The position numbers and the translations under genes were made by a program. Positions 42,170-51,444 of a DNA stretch of 64,000 nt are shown in pieces. The notes under the pieces are model-generated. The model was not told the DNA's origin. It did no database searches and was given only the letters and a program-made list of their open reading frames with translations. Numbering within the stretch: position 1 is the stretch's first letter; every line of letters starts with the position of its first letter. Origin of the DNA: Verrucomicrobiota bacterium (lineage in GTDB: Bacteria; Verrucomicrobiota; Kiritimatiellia; RFP12; UBA1067); contig JAHFSX010000036.1 in assembly GCA_023269675.1 (NCBI GenBank), forward strand, positions 1 through 64,000, read 5' to 3'.

Positions 42170-45100
42170 TCAGTTCCCGAGGAGCAGAAAGTCGTACGAC
42201 CAGTTGAACGAGTAGGATGCCCAGACCGGATCCCCGTAACGGTCAACCTTGCCCGTCTCATACCAGCCCTTGTCCGACCACAAGAAGAAGCCGCGGCCCT
42301 CGGCCTCGCCCTCCATCCGCACGGGCGTCAACACGCCTTCGTAAGAACCCTTCTTCGTAATGTGCGACAACGTCTGCAGGCCTGTGGTGTAATCATCCGC
42401 CGAAACATAGTCGTAATACACGTTGAACGCACCCTTGAAGAGCCCTGTCGCCCGCGTGAAGGCGAACGTCAGCCCTGACGGATTCTCCAGCTCATCGTAG
42501 TTGTACCAGGACTCTCCCGTGTCGGGATCGGTGTGTTTCACCGGCGTCTGCGCGCGGGGCGCGGTCAGACCCGTGCCGATGCCCGTCGCCGGCGTCAGGC
42601 CCAGCACCAGTCCGTTCGGGGAGACTCCCGCATCCTCGGCCTCCGTCACGTCTGTCCACGAGATCTTGGGTGGAGGGTCCCGCTCGGACTCTGGATCGTA
42701 ATCCGTTATCTTGACTGTCGCCAGGAACGGGGGAAGGGCCTCGACACCGCCCACCGCCAGCCCGGTTTCGTAATAGTCGCGCAGGTTGATCACCTTATCG
42801 TACCAGCCTCCCGACAGCCCCAGCCCGCGCGCGAAGCCGGCGCCGTACTCGGCCGTGGCCTGCGGGTTGCGGTTCTCCCACATGATCGAGCCCCCCCCCT
42901 CCAGAGGCCGCAACAGCACGACACCGTCTTCAGGTCTGACGACGAGCTCTGCGAACCCGAAGATGCCGCCACCCTTGTAAGCGGGCGGCGCGGCATACAG
43001 AACAACAAACACGCGCCCATCTTGGTCCAATACCAGTGTCCCGCTCAGCGTGATTGCCGTCCCGTCCGCCAGTTTGCCGGCAACCTTCACGGCGCCAGCC
43101 GTATCGACCGTGAGGGTCAGATACCCGCTGCCATACTCCTCGCCGCCCAACAACGTCGCCGTATAGTAGCCGGAATAGTTAGCGACAAAAGCGGACAGTT
43201 CGGGATCCTTCCAGATGTAGCGCCACAGGGTCACTACGCAGACGGCATGCGTGTCGGCGCTACACCCCTCAGCCGCACCCAAGATTTCCGGCTTTCCGCA
43301 ACCGTCACAGGCGATCTCAAGCAACCGTACGCTGAAAGACAGCGGCAGAATGGCCTTGCCGGCCTTCGCATCCGCCTTGATCATGAGCGTGCCGACCTCC
43401 TCGTCCGACGGCGAGTAAGATGCCGCGCTGAAGGCGTAGGTTATGCCGCCGCACGCGATTTTGCCTGTGATCTTCCCCTGTGCCGTGGCGCTCAAGGACG
43501 CCACCCCCGGCACGTCCGCTCCATCCCCCGTTAACGGGTCAAGGAGTTTCAAATAGGCGACTCCGTAGAACGAGCCCTGTGCCCACCGCGGCAGTTGCGC
43601 GACCGTGAGCGCATGGGCCTGTGTCGCGGTGCCTTTCACGTTGATGGCGCTGACCGTCACGCTGGAAGCTCCGGGCTTGGTCGGGACCCCGGATATCACC
43701 CCCGTCACCGCATCGATTGCCAGTCCTGCAGGCAAGCCTGCAGCGGAGAACTTGACCGGTAGCGCCCTGTCGTTAACCCCCACAACCGTCCTGTACGCGA
43801 CCCCGACCATGCCCGCCGCCGAGTCGACCGAGATCTCGGGTGCCGCGCACTCGCTCTTGGCGCGGAAGCGCGCCGTGTAGACGGCGTCGCGCGCCGGGGC
43901 AACCGTGATCGACGGCCGGCGCTCCTCGCCAGGAGCCTTCTCCTCGAGGCCCTCCCAGCCGACAAAGAGGCTGTCGGCCGCTGACTGGGCCGTCAGCGTC
44001 ACGCTCTTGCCGGGCAGCACTTGGCCGTTGGACGGCGAGAGAGCGACCGTGCCGCTGCCGGAGCCGTTCTCCCCGCTCAGCCGCCACGAGACGGCCGGCA
44101 CATAGGTGACCATGGAGGAAACCTCCGAACGCTGGTCGAAGAGCACTTTCACCGTCTGCTTTGCGGATACCAGCCAGCGCAGGTTGACCGACTTGAAGCT
44201 GATCGTATAAGAGCCCGGCTTGAGCGGATATTTTTTGCCGTCATTGACCGGCACCCATGTCACGTTGTCGACGCTCCAGAAGATGCCGGAGAGTTCCGCC
44301 ACTTCCTTCGGAACGTTTCCCGACACACTCACCCCGATAAAACCGGGAGCTGTAACATAGGCCGCCGTCAGCGTTACATTGACCGAAGGCATGACGAGAT
44401 CGGCCGGGCTCTTACGCGGGTTGAAGGCCTCACCCAGCCCTGCCGTAGCCGGCGCCACCGTCCATTTCTCAAAGACCTTGGCGATGTCCGCGCTTGCAAA
44501 CACTTGGCGCGCCGCGCCCGGCAGAACAGTCGCCGGACTCACATCCCCGTCGATCCCCCCTCCCATCACCGTCAGCGTCGGGATCGGGACATACTCTGCC
44601 TTCAACGTCACATTGACCGACGGCATGCTGACAGTCGTGTTTGTTCCACGCGCGTTAAACATCCCGCCAAGATTCGCCGCGGCGGGGAAAACGATCCACC
44701 TGTTGAACGCCTTGCCGTCAACGCCTGTGGCGGTGACCTGGCACACATCACCCGGCGACACCAGCGCCGGATTCAACTCGCCGCCGATGCCGCCTCCCGT
44801 TACCGCCAGCTTAAGGAATACTGTCATTATTTGTGTTGCCGCAGCGGCCGGTGTCCAGTTGGCGGATCCCGCCTGGGTTGCGGTGATGGTGGCCGTCCCG
44901 AAACCCACGAGATGGATTTTGCCGGCGACGATGGTGACCGCTGAAGGATTCGAACTGGCGTAGCTCACTGGAAGGCCCGACGACGCACTGGCGCCCGGCG
45001 CAAAATCCGCATCGCCAAATCCCTTGCTCGGCAAGACGGGGAAGCTGATCGTTTGATCCCCTTTGCCGACCACGAGCGTCTGCCTGACAGGGGTCGCGGA

Positions 45101-48094
45101 ACCCCAACTGGGATTGCCCGGTTGGGCAGCGGCAATCACCGCCGAACCGGCCCCGACCACGTGGATCTTTCCATTCACTATGGTCGCCACCGAGGCTCTC
45201 TCGCTGACATAGGAAACTGGCAGGCCGGATGTTGCAGTGGCGTCAGGAGTGATATCGGCATCGCCCATGATACGGCTCGGGAGCGAAGGGAAGTCGATCG
45301 TCTGGCTCTTTTTGCTGATGGTCAACGCCTTGGCCACGCTAGGCGCGGCATTCCAATTGGCATCCCCAGGCTGGGACGCGGTAACGGTCACGTTGCCTCC
45401 GCCCACAACATGAAGATTGCTGCCCAAAAGGGTGGCCACTGCCGGGGCGGAGCTGGCATAAATCACCGGCAAAAGGGAGCTGGCGGTGGCGGCCAGCCGG
45501 CAATCCGCGTCCCCGAAGCATAGCGCCGGCGGGGCGGCGAAGGTAATCGTTTGAGATCCCTTGGCAATGACCAGCGTACCTCTGCTTGATCCCGCATATG
45601 TGTCGTCCTCAACCGTCGCAGTCACGCCATAAGCGCCGGCGTTGACCGGTCCGTCGGCGGCCCCGGCGTAGTCGAAGACCACCCTCAGTCCCGCCGGAAT
45701 CGTGGTGGCCATCACCACCCGCGGCTGGCCGTTGTAAGTCTGGCTCAACCCCGAGAGGACAACCTTGGCCGCAGGTTTTTCGATAGACAGCGGTCTTGAT
45801 ACTTGGTCGGCTGGGTTCCAGTTGGCGGAGCCTGCCTGTGTTGCGGTGATGGCGGTTGTTCCAAAACCCGTGATATGGATTTTGCCGGCGAGGATGGAGG
45901 CCACTGACGGATTTGAGCTGGCATAGCTGACCGGCAGTCCCGATGACGCGATGGCGCCCGGCGAGAAATCCGCATCTCCATAACCCTTGCTTGGCAGGGC
46001 GGGGAAGCTGATTGTTTGATTTCCTTTGTTTACCAGGAGCGTCTGACTGACTGGATTCGCGGCAGCCCAACCGGCATTGCCTAGTTGAGTCGCGATAATC
46101 ACTGCCGAACCGGCTCCCACCACGTGGATATTGCCGTTCACAAGGGTCGCCACTGCGGCGTTCGCGCTGGCATAGGAGACTGGCAGGCCAGATGTTGCCA
46201 TGGCGCCTGGAGAGAAATCGGCGTCTCCCGTGACGTAGCTGGAGATAGCGGGAAAGATGATCGTCTGGCTTTTCTTGCTGATGGCCAAGGTCTTGGCCAC
46301 AACGGGTGCCGCATTCCAATTGGCGTTACCGGGCTGCGAAGCGGTTACAGTCACATTCCCTCCGGCCACGATATGCAGCCACCTGTCCACAATAATCGCC
46401 ACTCCTGGGGCGGAACTGGCATAAATCACCGGCAAATGCGAACGGGCGGTGGCGTTCAACGGACAATCCGCGTCACCGAAGCACAGCGCTGGCGGAGACG
46501 GGAAGGTGATCGTCTGAGACCCCTTTGCAACGACCAAAGTGGCGCTTTTCGATCCCGTATAATTGCCGTCCTCAACTGTCGCTGTCACCGCATACGAACC
46601 GGCATCGACCGGCAGTCCCCAGACATTGGGGTAAGTCACGACCACGTTCAGTCCCTCGGGTACTGTAGTTGCCGTCACCTGGCGCGGATCGCCGTTGTAC
46701 TCTTGGCTCAAGCCGTTCAGGGTGACCGTCGCGGGGGCCTTGTTGACTGTCAATAGGACCGCTTTGCCCGCTGTCGTGTAGCGGTTGGGGTCGGCCGGTG
46801 TAAACGCGACGCTCAGCGCGTGTGTACCCACCGGCAAAAGGGTGGCGGCGTGGGGCGAATAATCGAAACGACCCGCCACATCTGCCGTAGCTCTAAGTTG
46901 AGAGGCGGAAAGTAACGTCCCGTACACGATCGCAGCCGGATTCACCCACGTAACGACAGGCGTGATCTGGTCGCCGGTCCCGCTCATTATCATGTCAAAC
47001 GGGTTTTCATTGGCATCATTGCTTGAGATGTGGATCGCAGCCATGCGTGTGCCGAAGGTGGAAGGTGCAAACGTAAGCGTAAACGACGTGCTGCCTCCCG
47101 GCGACAGGGTCGTCACGCCCAATGATCCAATGTTGAAGTCCTCTGCGTTTTGGCCGTCCTTCCATAGCCTCAACCCCGTCAGGTCAAGGGTGCCGAGGTT
47201 CTTGATTATAAAAGTCAGCGGTTCACTGGATTCTTCCACATTCACGTGGCTAAAATCATGGTGGAAGCCATCCGCCACACTCAGCCCGTTGACCATCAAC
47301 TCCACTTCGATTTCTGGAGAAGGGATAAGTTCATATGAGACTGCCACTTCCGAATTCATGGCCGTTTGCGCACCTCTCGTATTGCAAGCGAAAAGATCCA
47401 GATCAACGTTGAAAATGTCGCCCACCTCCAGATCCTTGCTCAGTTCGCCCGGCGAGTAATACGGTGGAGCAGTGTAGGTAAAAGTCAGATCTTTCGTCTT
47501 AGATGCTAAGGCAAAAATCAGGGACGGGGTTTTCCCGTCAATGGGGGACGTGTATTGAAAAACGCCCCCGTCACCAATGCCTATCGGCCGAAGAGTTGTA
47601 TCATAGGCATTCCAGAACGTAGGTTCTGTCCAGCCTCGCGCCTTCACTTTGATCCGCACCGGCCTGCCGGCCGGCACTTCTTGGGTTGGCGGGATGCGGA
47701 ACTGAAGGCGTGTCTGATAAAGCACTTCATTCTGAATGCTTGAGATTTGAAGTTCCGCGTCCTGTTTGATCACAAAGGTCGAGGAAGATACTTGGGTGCT
47801 GATCCTCGCGGAGTCCGTTTTTCGGGCACCATTGTCCGCTGCAAGGACCTGGTTGTAACCAGCTTTCAGCAACTCCGAGGAGACTTGGAACGGTTGCTGA
47901 CGCAAAACGCCATAGTTTTGGGTGCGGAGGCTCCCCGCGGCCTGTCCTCCGACCAATTCGAGCGTCGAACCCAGCGCGGAACGAACCAAAAACAGACCGA
48001 GAAACGCGCATGCCCACGGCCACTCTCCCGGTCTAAGGCGCAGTCGTGCCCGTTCCAACCCGTTTCTGATGCTCACGTTGTTTGATTTCTTCAT
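42170..48094 (-). CDS. Giant secreted repeat protein (MBG/Ig-like and InlB-type repeats)
   Basis: 1974 residues with a signal peptide (PWACAFLGLFLVRSALG). Order: a unique beta-rich N-terminus; an ASPM/SPD-2/Hydin-type Ig domain (about 265-350, GTLDLTGLRLW and IHISSNDANENPFD); a first MBG-like segment. Then come two tandem copies of a 320-residue cassette (about 450-1090). Each cassette has one LSQ-YNG MBG domain and three QTI-F-GDADF domains. Three InlB-like repeats (FNRWIVFPAA, FEKWTVAPA, FVGWEG) and a putative Ig domain (LPAGLAIDAVTGVISGVP) follow. The last 470 residues are Gly/Tyr-rich beta strands without a recognised anchor. It is probably a surface adhesin or cell-envelope fibre. AAGGAG precedes the ATG. 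Confidence 0.85.
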   Translation of the reverse strand: MKKSNNVSIRNGLERARLRLRPGEWPWACAFLGLFLVRSALGSTLELVGGQAAGSLRTQNYGVLRQQPFQVSSELLKAGYNQVLAADNGARKTDSARISTQVSSSTFVIKQDAELQISSIQNEVLYQTRLQFRIPPTQEVPAGRPVRIKVKARGWTEPTFWNAYDTTLRPIGIGDGGVFQYTSPIDGKTPSLIFALASKTKDLTFTYTAPPYYSPGELSKDLEVGDIFNVDLDLFACNTRGAQTAMNSEVAVSYELIPSPEIEVELMVNGLSVADGFHHDFSHVNVEESSEPLTFIIKNLGTLDLTGLRLWKDGQNAEDFNIGSLGVTTLSPGGSTSFTLTFAPSTFGTRMAAIHISSNDANENPFDMIMSGTGDQITPVVTWVNPAAIVYGTLLSASQLRATADVAGRFDYSPHAATLLPVGTHALSVAFTPADPNRYTTAGKAVLLTVNKAPATVTLNGLSQEYNGDPRQVTATTVPEGLNVVVTYPNVWGLPVDAGSYAVTATVEDGNYTGSKSATLVVAKGSQTITFPSPPALCFGDADCPLNATARSHLPVIYASSAPGVAIIVDRWLHIVAGGNVTVTASQPGNANWNAAPVVAKTLAISKKSQTIIFPAISSYVTGDADFSPGAMATSGLPVSYASANAAVATLVNGNIHVVGAGSAVIIATQLGNAGWAAANPVSQTLLVNKGNQTISFPALPSKGYGDADFSPGAIASSGLPVSYASSNPSVASILAGKIHITGFGTTAITATQAGSANWNPADQVSRPLSIEKPAAKVVLSGLSQTYNGQPRVVMATTIPAGLRVVFDYAGAADGPVNAGAYGVTATVEDDTYAGSSRGTLVIAKGSQTITFAAPPALCFGDADCRLAATASSLLPVIYASSAPAVATLLGSNLHVVGGGNVTVTASQPGDANWNAAPSVAKALTISKKSQTIDFPSLPSRIMGDADITPDATATSGLPVSYVSERASVATIVNGKIHVVGAGSAVIAAAQPGNPSWGSATPVRQTLVVGKGDQTISFPVLPSKGFGDADFAPGASASSGLPVSYASSNPSAVTIVAGKIHLVGFGTATITATQAGSANWTPAAAATQIMTVFLKLAVTGGGIGGELNPALVSPGDVCQVTATGVDGKAFNRWIVFPAAANLGGMFNARGTNTTVSMPSVNVTLKAEYVPIPTLTVMGGGIDGDVSPATVLPGAARQVFASADIAKVFEKWTVAPATAGLGEAFNPRKSPADLVMPSVNVTLTAAYVTAPGFIGVSVSGNVPKEVAELSGIFWSVDNVTWVPVNDGKKYPLKPGSYTISFKSVNLRWLVSAKQTVKVLFDQRSEVSSMVTYVPAVSWRLSGENGSGSGTVALSPSNGQVLPGKSVTLTAQSAADSLFVGWEGLEEKAPGEERRPSITVAPARDAVYTARFRAKSECAAPEISVDSAAGMVGVAYRTVVGVNDRALPVKFSAAGLPAGLAIDAVTGVISGVPTKPGASSVTVSAINVKGTATQAHALTVAQLPRWAQGSFYGVAYLKLLDPLTGDGADVPGVASLSATAQGKITGKIACGGITYAFSAASYSPSDEEVGTLMIKADAKAGKAILPLSFSVRLLEIACDGCGKPEILGAAEGCSADTHAVCVVTLWRYIWKDPELSAFVANYSGYYTATLLGGEEYGSGYLTLTVDTAGAVKVAGKLADGTAITLSGTLVLDQDGRVFVVLYAAPPAYKGGGIFGFAELVVRPEDGVVLLRPLEGGGSIMWENRNPQATAEYGAGFARGLGLSGGWYDKVINLRDYYETGLAVGGVEALPPFLATVKITDYDPESERDPPPKISWTDVTEAEDAGVSPNGLVLGLTPATGIGTGLTAPRAQTPVKHTDPDTGESWYNYDELENPSGLTFAFTRATGLFKGAFNVYYDYVSADDYTTGLQTLSHITKKGSYEGVLTPVRMEGEAEGRGFFLWSDKGWYETGKVDRYGDPVWASYSFNWSYDFLLLGN
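44820..45783 (-). repeat. Cassette copy 2 within the giant protein gene
   Basis: About 964 bases encoding one YNG-type and three GDADF-type domains. It aligns domain by domain with 45784-46747; ends are approximate. Confidence 0.65.
45784..46747 (-). repeat. Cassette copy 1 within the giant protein gene
   Basis: Upstream copy of the same cassette. The shared words (for example GCATTCCAATTGGC and GCTGGCATAAATCACCGG) occur about 960 bases apart, so DNA similarity remains as well as protein similarity. Confidence 0.65.
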
Positions 48095-48296
48095 AACTTC
48101 TCCTTGTTAACCAAACGCACACCGGACTACCCTCCACCTGCCTGCGGCCGATCGTCCGCACGCATTGATAACCTAACTCGCCGCGCTGACGTTCGTGCCG
48201 ACTTCACTTGAGCCGTTTGCGCCGATAGATAAACCACCCCTCCAACCGGGTCGAAAACCGCAGTACGGTGAATGGGGGGCCGCCCGTGGGTACCAG

Positions 48297-48316
48297 AAAA
48301 AACGCGCGTTACGCAC
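48297..48316 (-). promoter_or_regulatory. Possible attenuator hairpin in the leader of the giant gene
   Basis: On the minus strand GTGCG-TAA-CGCGC followed by GTTTTTT, halfway between promoter and gene. The stem is only five pairs with one G-T, so this is weak. Confidence 0.3.
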
Positions 48317-48451
48317 TCGTCGAGAACTCTGCCGTTAACCGAGACGCCTGTGGCGTCAATCTCTGACCGCCGCTGCCGTGGAGCGGGCGTGAGCCTTACC
48401 CTCTCATGTTCGTGAACGCCTCGCAGATCGTTCATTTTGATTCACAGCTTT

Positions 48452-48481
48452 ATATTAAAATTATAATAAATGGGTTGTCAA
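48452..48481 (-). promoter_or_regulatory. Sigma-70-type promoter of the giant secreted protein gene
   Basis: On the minus strand TTGACA (48476-48481), 18-base spacer, TAATAT (48452-48457). It lies within an AT-rich block and points toward the gene starting at 48094. Confidence 0.65.
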
Positions 48482-48706
48482 TCTATGTATAAGTGATTTT
48501 TGCTGTAAAAAAAATATAAACATAACCTGCTGGGCCATACGTTTTGTACTGAATAGCCTATAGAAATAATACCCTCCGACGCCCGGCAGGGAGTGCCGTT
48601 TCGGGAGAGCTGCCCCGGCTCGCATATAGGCATGCCGAGGGCCGCCGACCCAGTCCGCAAGCAGTCAAGAGGGCAGGCGGCCGATCCGACCAGACCGCCC
48701 GCAGCA

Positions 48707-49261
48707 TCACCTCTGCCCGGCGGAACCACCCGCCCTCCGCCGCCACATGAGCCAGATGGCGATGCTCTTGCCGTCGATCAGCTCGCCGGCATCGAGCGCG
48801 GCGTCGATCTCCTCCGCGGTCATCACCACCGGCTCCAGATTCTCGTCGAAATCGGGCCGCTGCGCGTCGGGCTCCTGCGACAGCCGGGCATAGTACAGGT
48901 GCAGCACCTCTTCCGAGTAGCCGGGGCAGGGCACGATCGCGCCGATCTTCTCCAGCGCCCGCACCGCATACCCGCTCTCCTCCTCCATTTCGCGGCGGGC
49001 CGCCTGGTCGGCCGGCTCGCCCTCTTCCAGGCACCCGGCGACCACCTCCAGCAGGGTCTGCTCGATCGAGCGCCGGTACTGCCGGACCAGCACGAACTTC
49101 CCGTCCGGCCGCTGCCCGAGAATCACCGCCGCGCCGCGGTGGCGCACGATCTCGCGCGTCGACCGCCGCCCGTTCGGCAGCTCGATCTCCGCCACGTCGA
49201 TCGTCAAGGCCCGCCCCTCGAAGACCCGTTTCACACTCAGCGTTTTCTCTGTCAAATCCAT
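48707..49261 (-). CDS. Nudix hydrolase, ADP-ribose pyrophosphatase type
   Basis: 184 residues. It hydrolyses ADP-ribose or related nucleoside diphosphate derivatives. The Nudix box reads GCLEEGEPADQAARREMEEE followed by SGY, matching GX5EX7REUXEEXGU. The surrounding VRQYRRSIEQTLLEVVAG and PCPGYSEEVLHLYYA are typical of the ADP-ribose group. The C-terminal Arg/Gly tail is not conserved in the family. A single gene with no obvious partner. Confidence 0.9.
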   Translation of the reverse strand: MDLTEKTLSVKRVFEGRALTIDVAEIELPNGRRSTREIVRHRGAAVILGQRPDGKFVLVRQYRRSIEQTLLEVVAGCLEEGEPADQAARREMEEESGYAVRALEKIGAIVPCPGYSEEVLHLYYARLSQEPDAQRPDFDENLEPVVMTAEEIDAALDAGELIDGKSIAIWLMWRRRAGGSAGQR

Positions 49262-49440
49262 GCCCAGAACCCTTTCCCTGATTTCAACCGGCGCCCAGTT
49301 TACCCCAGCCGGAAACCGGGGTGAAACAGAAATCGTTTTTAAGCGGCATTCTGCATAATCCGTTTGACTTTTTGTTCAATAAGGTGTTGACTGTGAACGA
49401 TTCCTCAGCATCATCGGCTTTTTATACGGACCCCTAACGC

Positions 49441-49737
49441 GTGAATGTGCTCTTAACTATCATCACCCGGACGACCGTGGTCACCGCCCTCGTACTCGTG
49501 GCGGCGGCCAGTCTGTTCATCCTTCCCCCCAAGGTCGCGCAAATGCGGCGCCTGGAGAACCAGCGCACCGAGCTGCTCCGCAAGATCGACCACAAGAACA
49601 GCGAGATCAAGCTCCTCAAGGAGAAGCAGCAGCGCTTCAAGGCCGAGCCCGAGTTTGTTGAACACATCGCGCGCCAGAACAAGCGCGTGCGCCCGGGCGA
49701 GCTGGTCTTCGTCTTTGACGCCGAAGACGCGAAATAG
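49441..49737 (+). CDS. FtsB/DivIC-like septum formation initiator protein
   Basis: 98 residues from a GTG start. One N-terminal membrane segment (TTVVTALVLVAAASLFILPP) is followed by a coiled coil (MRRLENQRTELLRKIDHKNS, EIKLLKEKQQRFKAEPEF) and a short conserved end with EHIARQNKRVRPGELVFVF. This is the topology and size of FtsB/DivIC, which bridges FtsL and FtsQ at the division site. Monocistronic, with a strong terminator after it. Confidence 0.8.
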   Translation: MNVLLTIITRTTVVTALVLVAAASLFILPPKVAQMRRLENQRTELLRKIDHKNSEIKLLKEKQQRFKAEPEFVEHIARQNKRVRPGELVFVFDAEDAK

Positions 49738-49774
49738 GTTTCACGGAGCGACCCTCCGATTGCCTGACAAGGAA

Positions 49775-49811
49775 AGACGGGCCGGACACTGTCCGGACCG
49801 TCTTTTTCTTT
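49775..49811 (+). terminator. Rho-independent terminator
   Basis: Stem AGACGGGCCGGAC (49775-49787) with GTCCGGACCGTCT (49791-49803), one mismatch, followed by a T-rich tract to 49811. It lies between the FtsB-like gene and the convergent sulfatase gene. Confidence 0.85.
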
Positions 49812-49817
49812 TTCCGC

Positions 49818-51317
49818 TTACGGTTTCGGCGCGCGCGCGGCCGGCGGCTTCACGTAGGAGGACTCCTTGGGCCACTCCCGGGGGTCGGCGTACCGGTCGT
49901 CATCGCCCAGCTGTTTTTTCAGGCGGAACAGCTCGGCCTTGAGCGCCGCCACCGCCGGCTGCGCCGCAGGATCGCCGTAGATGTTCCGCAGCTCCTCCGG
50001 GTCCTTGCCCAGGTCGTAGCACTCCCACTGCTCTTTCTTGTCGAAAAAGATCAGCTTGTGGGTCTCCGTCCGCACCCCGTAGTGGCGGGCGGTGTTGTGG
50101 TCGCCCGGATCGTGATAGTAGCGGTAGTACATGCTCTTGCGCCAGTCAGACGGGATCGTCCCGCCCAGCAGCGGGGTCAAGCTCACGCCCTGCATCTCCG
50201 CGGGGACCTCCGCGCCCGCCAGCGCCAGGAAGGTCGGGGCGAAGTCGCAATTGATCGCCATCGCCTCCTGGCGCGTCCCGGCGCGCACGCCCCTGGGCCA
50301 GCGCAGCAGGAACGGCATCTTGAGGCTCTCCTCGTACATGAAGCGCTTGTCGTACAGGCCGTGGTCGCCCAGGAAAAAGCCCTGGTCGCTGGTGTAGATC
50401 ACCACGGTGTTCTCGGCCAGCCCCTGGGCGTCGAGCTCGTCGAGGACCAGGCCCACGCTTTCGTCAATGCCCTGGATGCAGCCGAGATAGTCCTGCATGT
50501 AGCGCTGATACAGCCAGCGCGTGCGGTCGCGCCCGGCCAGCCCGGCGGGCACGTCCTCTTTGACATCCTGCCGGGTGAGGTCATGCGCGACGCTCTGCTT
50601 CTGCTCGCGGAGCGCGTCGGTGCGCGTGGCGTAATCGTCGAAGAGCGTGGCCGGCTCGGGAATCGTCTTCTGCCGCCAGACCGCCTGGTGGCGCAGCGCG
50701 GGCTGCCACGGCCGGTGCGGCGCCTTGTGCTGCATCATCATGAAGAACGGCTTGTCTTTCGGCCGGCTGCGCAGCTGCTCGATCGTCAGCCGCGTGACCA
50801 CATCCGTGGCGTGCTCGCCGACGTACTTCTTCGAGCCTTCGTCCGTGTAGAGCACAGGGTCGAAGTAGACGCCCTGCCCCGGAAAAATCTCCCAATGGTC
50901 AAAGCCCTGCGGGTCGCTGCCCAGATGCCATTTGCCGATCAGCGCCGTGTAATATCCGGCCTGCCGCATGCGGTGCGCCACCGTGATCTTGGCCGGGTCG
51001 AGCTTGTTGAACACCGGCACGCCGTTGACGTGGCTGTACTGCCCGGTCAGGATCGACGCGCGGCTGGGCGTGCAGATCGCGTTGGTCGCGAACACGTGCG
51101 TGAACAGGCAGCCCTCCTTGGCCAGTCGGTCGAGGTGCGGCGTCTGAATCAGCCGGCCGTCGTACGCGCTGATGGCATGCGCCGCGTGGTCATCCGACAT
51201 GATGAAAAGGATGTTGGGCCGCCGGGCGGAAGACATCCGCCCGGCCGTGGCGCAGCCGCCGCAGGCGGCCCCCGCCGCGATCCCCGCCAGAAAGCCCCGT
51301 CTTGAAATTGTGCGCAT
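49818..51317 (-). CDS. Tat-exported type I sulfatase
   Basis: About 499 residues. The N-terminal TISRRGFLAGIAAGAACGGC carries a twin-arginine signal and possible lipobox (GGC). Sulfatase features: RPNILFIMSDDHAAHA (metal Asp pair), the formylglycine motif Cys82-T-P-S-R in NAICTPSRASILTGQ, IGKWHLGSDPQGFDHWE, and YTSDQGFFLGDHGLYDKRFM. Cys82 must be converted to formylglycine, so an anaerobic or FGE-type maturase should exist elsewhere. Removes sulfate from sulfated glycans. I choose 51317, with GGGAAGG 8 bases upstream, over a longer frame whose extra 17 residues would bury the Tat motif. Followed upstream by the 814-residue unknown gene on the same strand. Confidence 0.92.
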   Translation of the reverse strand: MRTISRRGFLAGIAAGAACGGCATAGRMSSARRPNILFIMSDDHAAHAISAYDGRLIQTPHLDRLAKEGCLFTHVFATNAICTPSRASILTGQYSHVNGVPVFNKLDPAKITVAHRMRQAGYYTALIGKWHLGSDPQGFDHWEIFPGQGVYFDPVLYTDEGSKKYVGEHATDVVTRLTIEQLRSRPKDKPFFMMMQHKAPHRPWQPALRHQAVWRQKTIPEPATLFDDYATRTDALREQKQSVAHDLTRQDVKEDVPAGLAGRDRTRWLYQRYMQDYLGCIQGIDESVGLVLDELDAQGLAENTVVIYTSDQGFFLGDHGLYDKRFMYEESLKMPFLLRWPRGVRAGTRQEAMAINCDFAPTFLALAGAEVPAEMQGVSLTPLLGGTIPSDWRKSMYYRYYHDPGDHNTARHYGVRTETHKLIFFDKKEQWECYDLGKDPEELRNIYGDPAAQPAVAALKAELFRLKKQLGDDDRYADPREWPKESSYVKPPAARAPKP

Positions 51318-51444
51318 ATGCCAGCCTTCCCTTGAGCCGCCCTCGACCTTCCGCGCTTGCACATACAACCGCAGAGTGTCGAACGTCGATTTCGATTGCG
51401 AAGTCAGATATCCAACCCGACGGCCCTCGTGGGCCGCTACGGGG

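Larger units (their letters stand above)
48095..48706. other. 612-base region: leader of the giant gene and AT-rich block
   Basis: Bases 48430-48560 are strikingly AT-rich in this GC-rich window. They hold a strong promoter on the minus strand, which leaves a 5-prime leader of about 350 bases before the giant gene. A 102-codon frame in the leader (ATG at 48435) lacks a family match and its composition is not protein-like; I do not call it a gene. I see nothing else. Confidence 0.6.

Noticed and set aside
48127..48435. 102-codon frame after the strong promoter
   Set aside because: Starts close to the promoter, but the peptide is Arg-rich and without family features. There is no ribosome-binding site, and it is better read as a leader of the giant gene.
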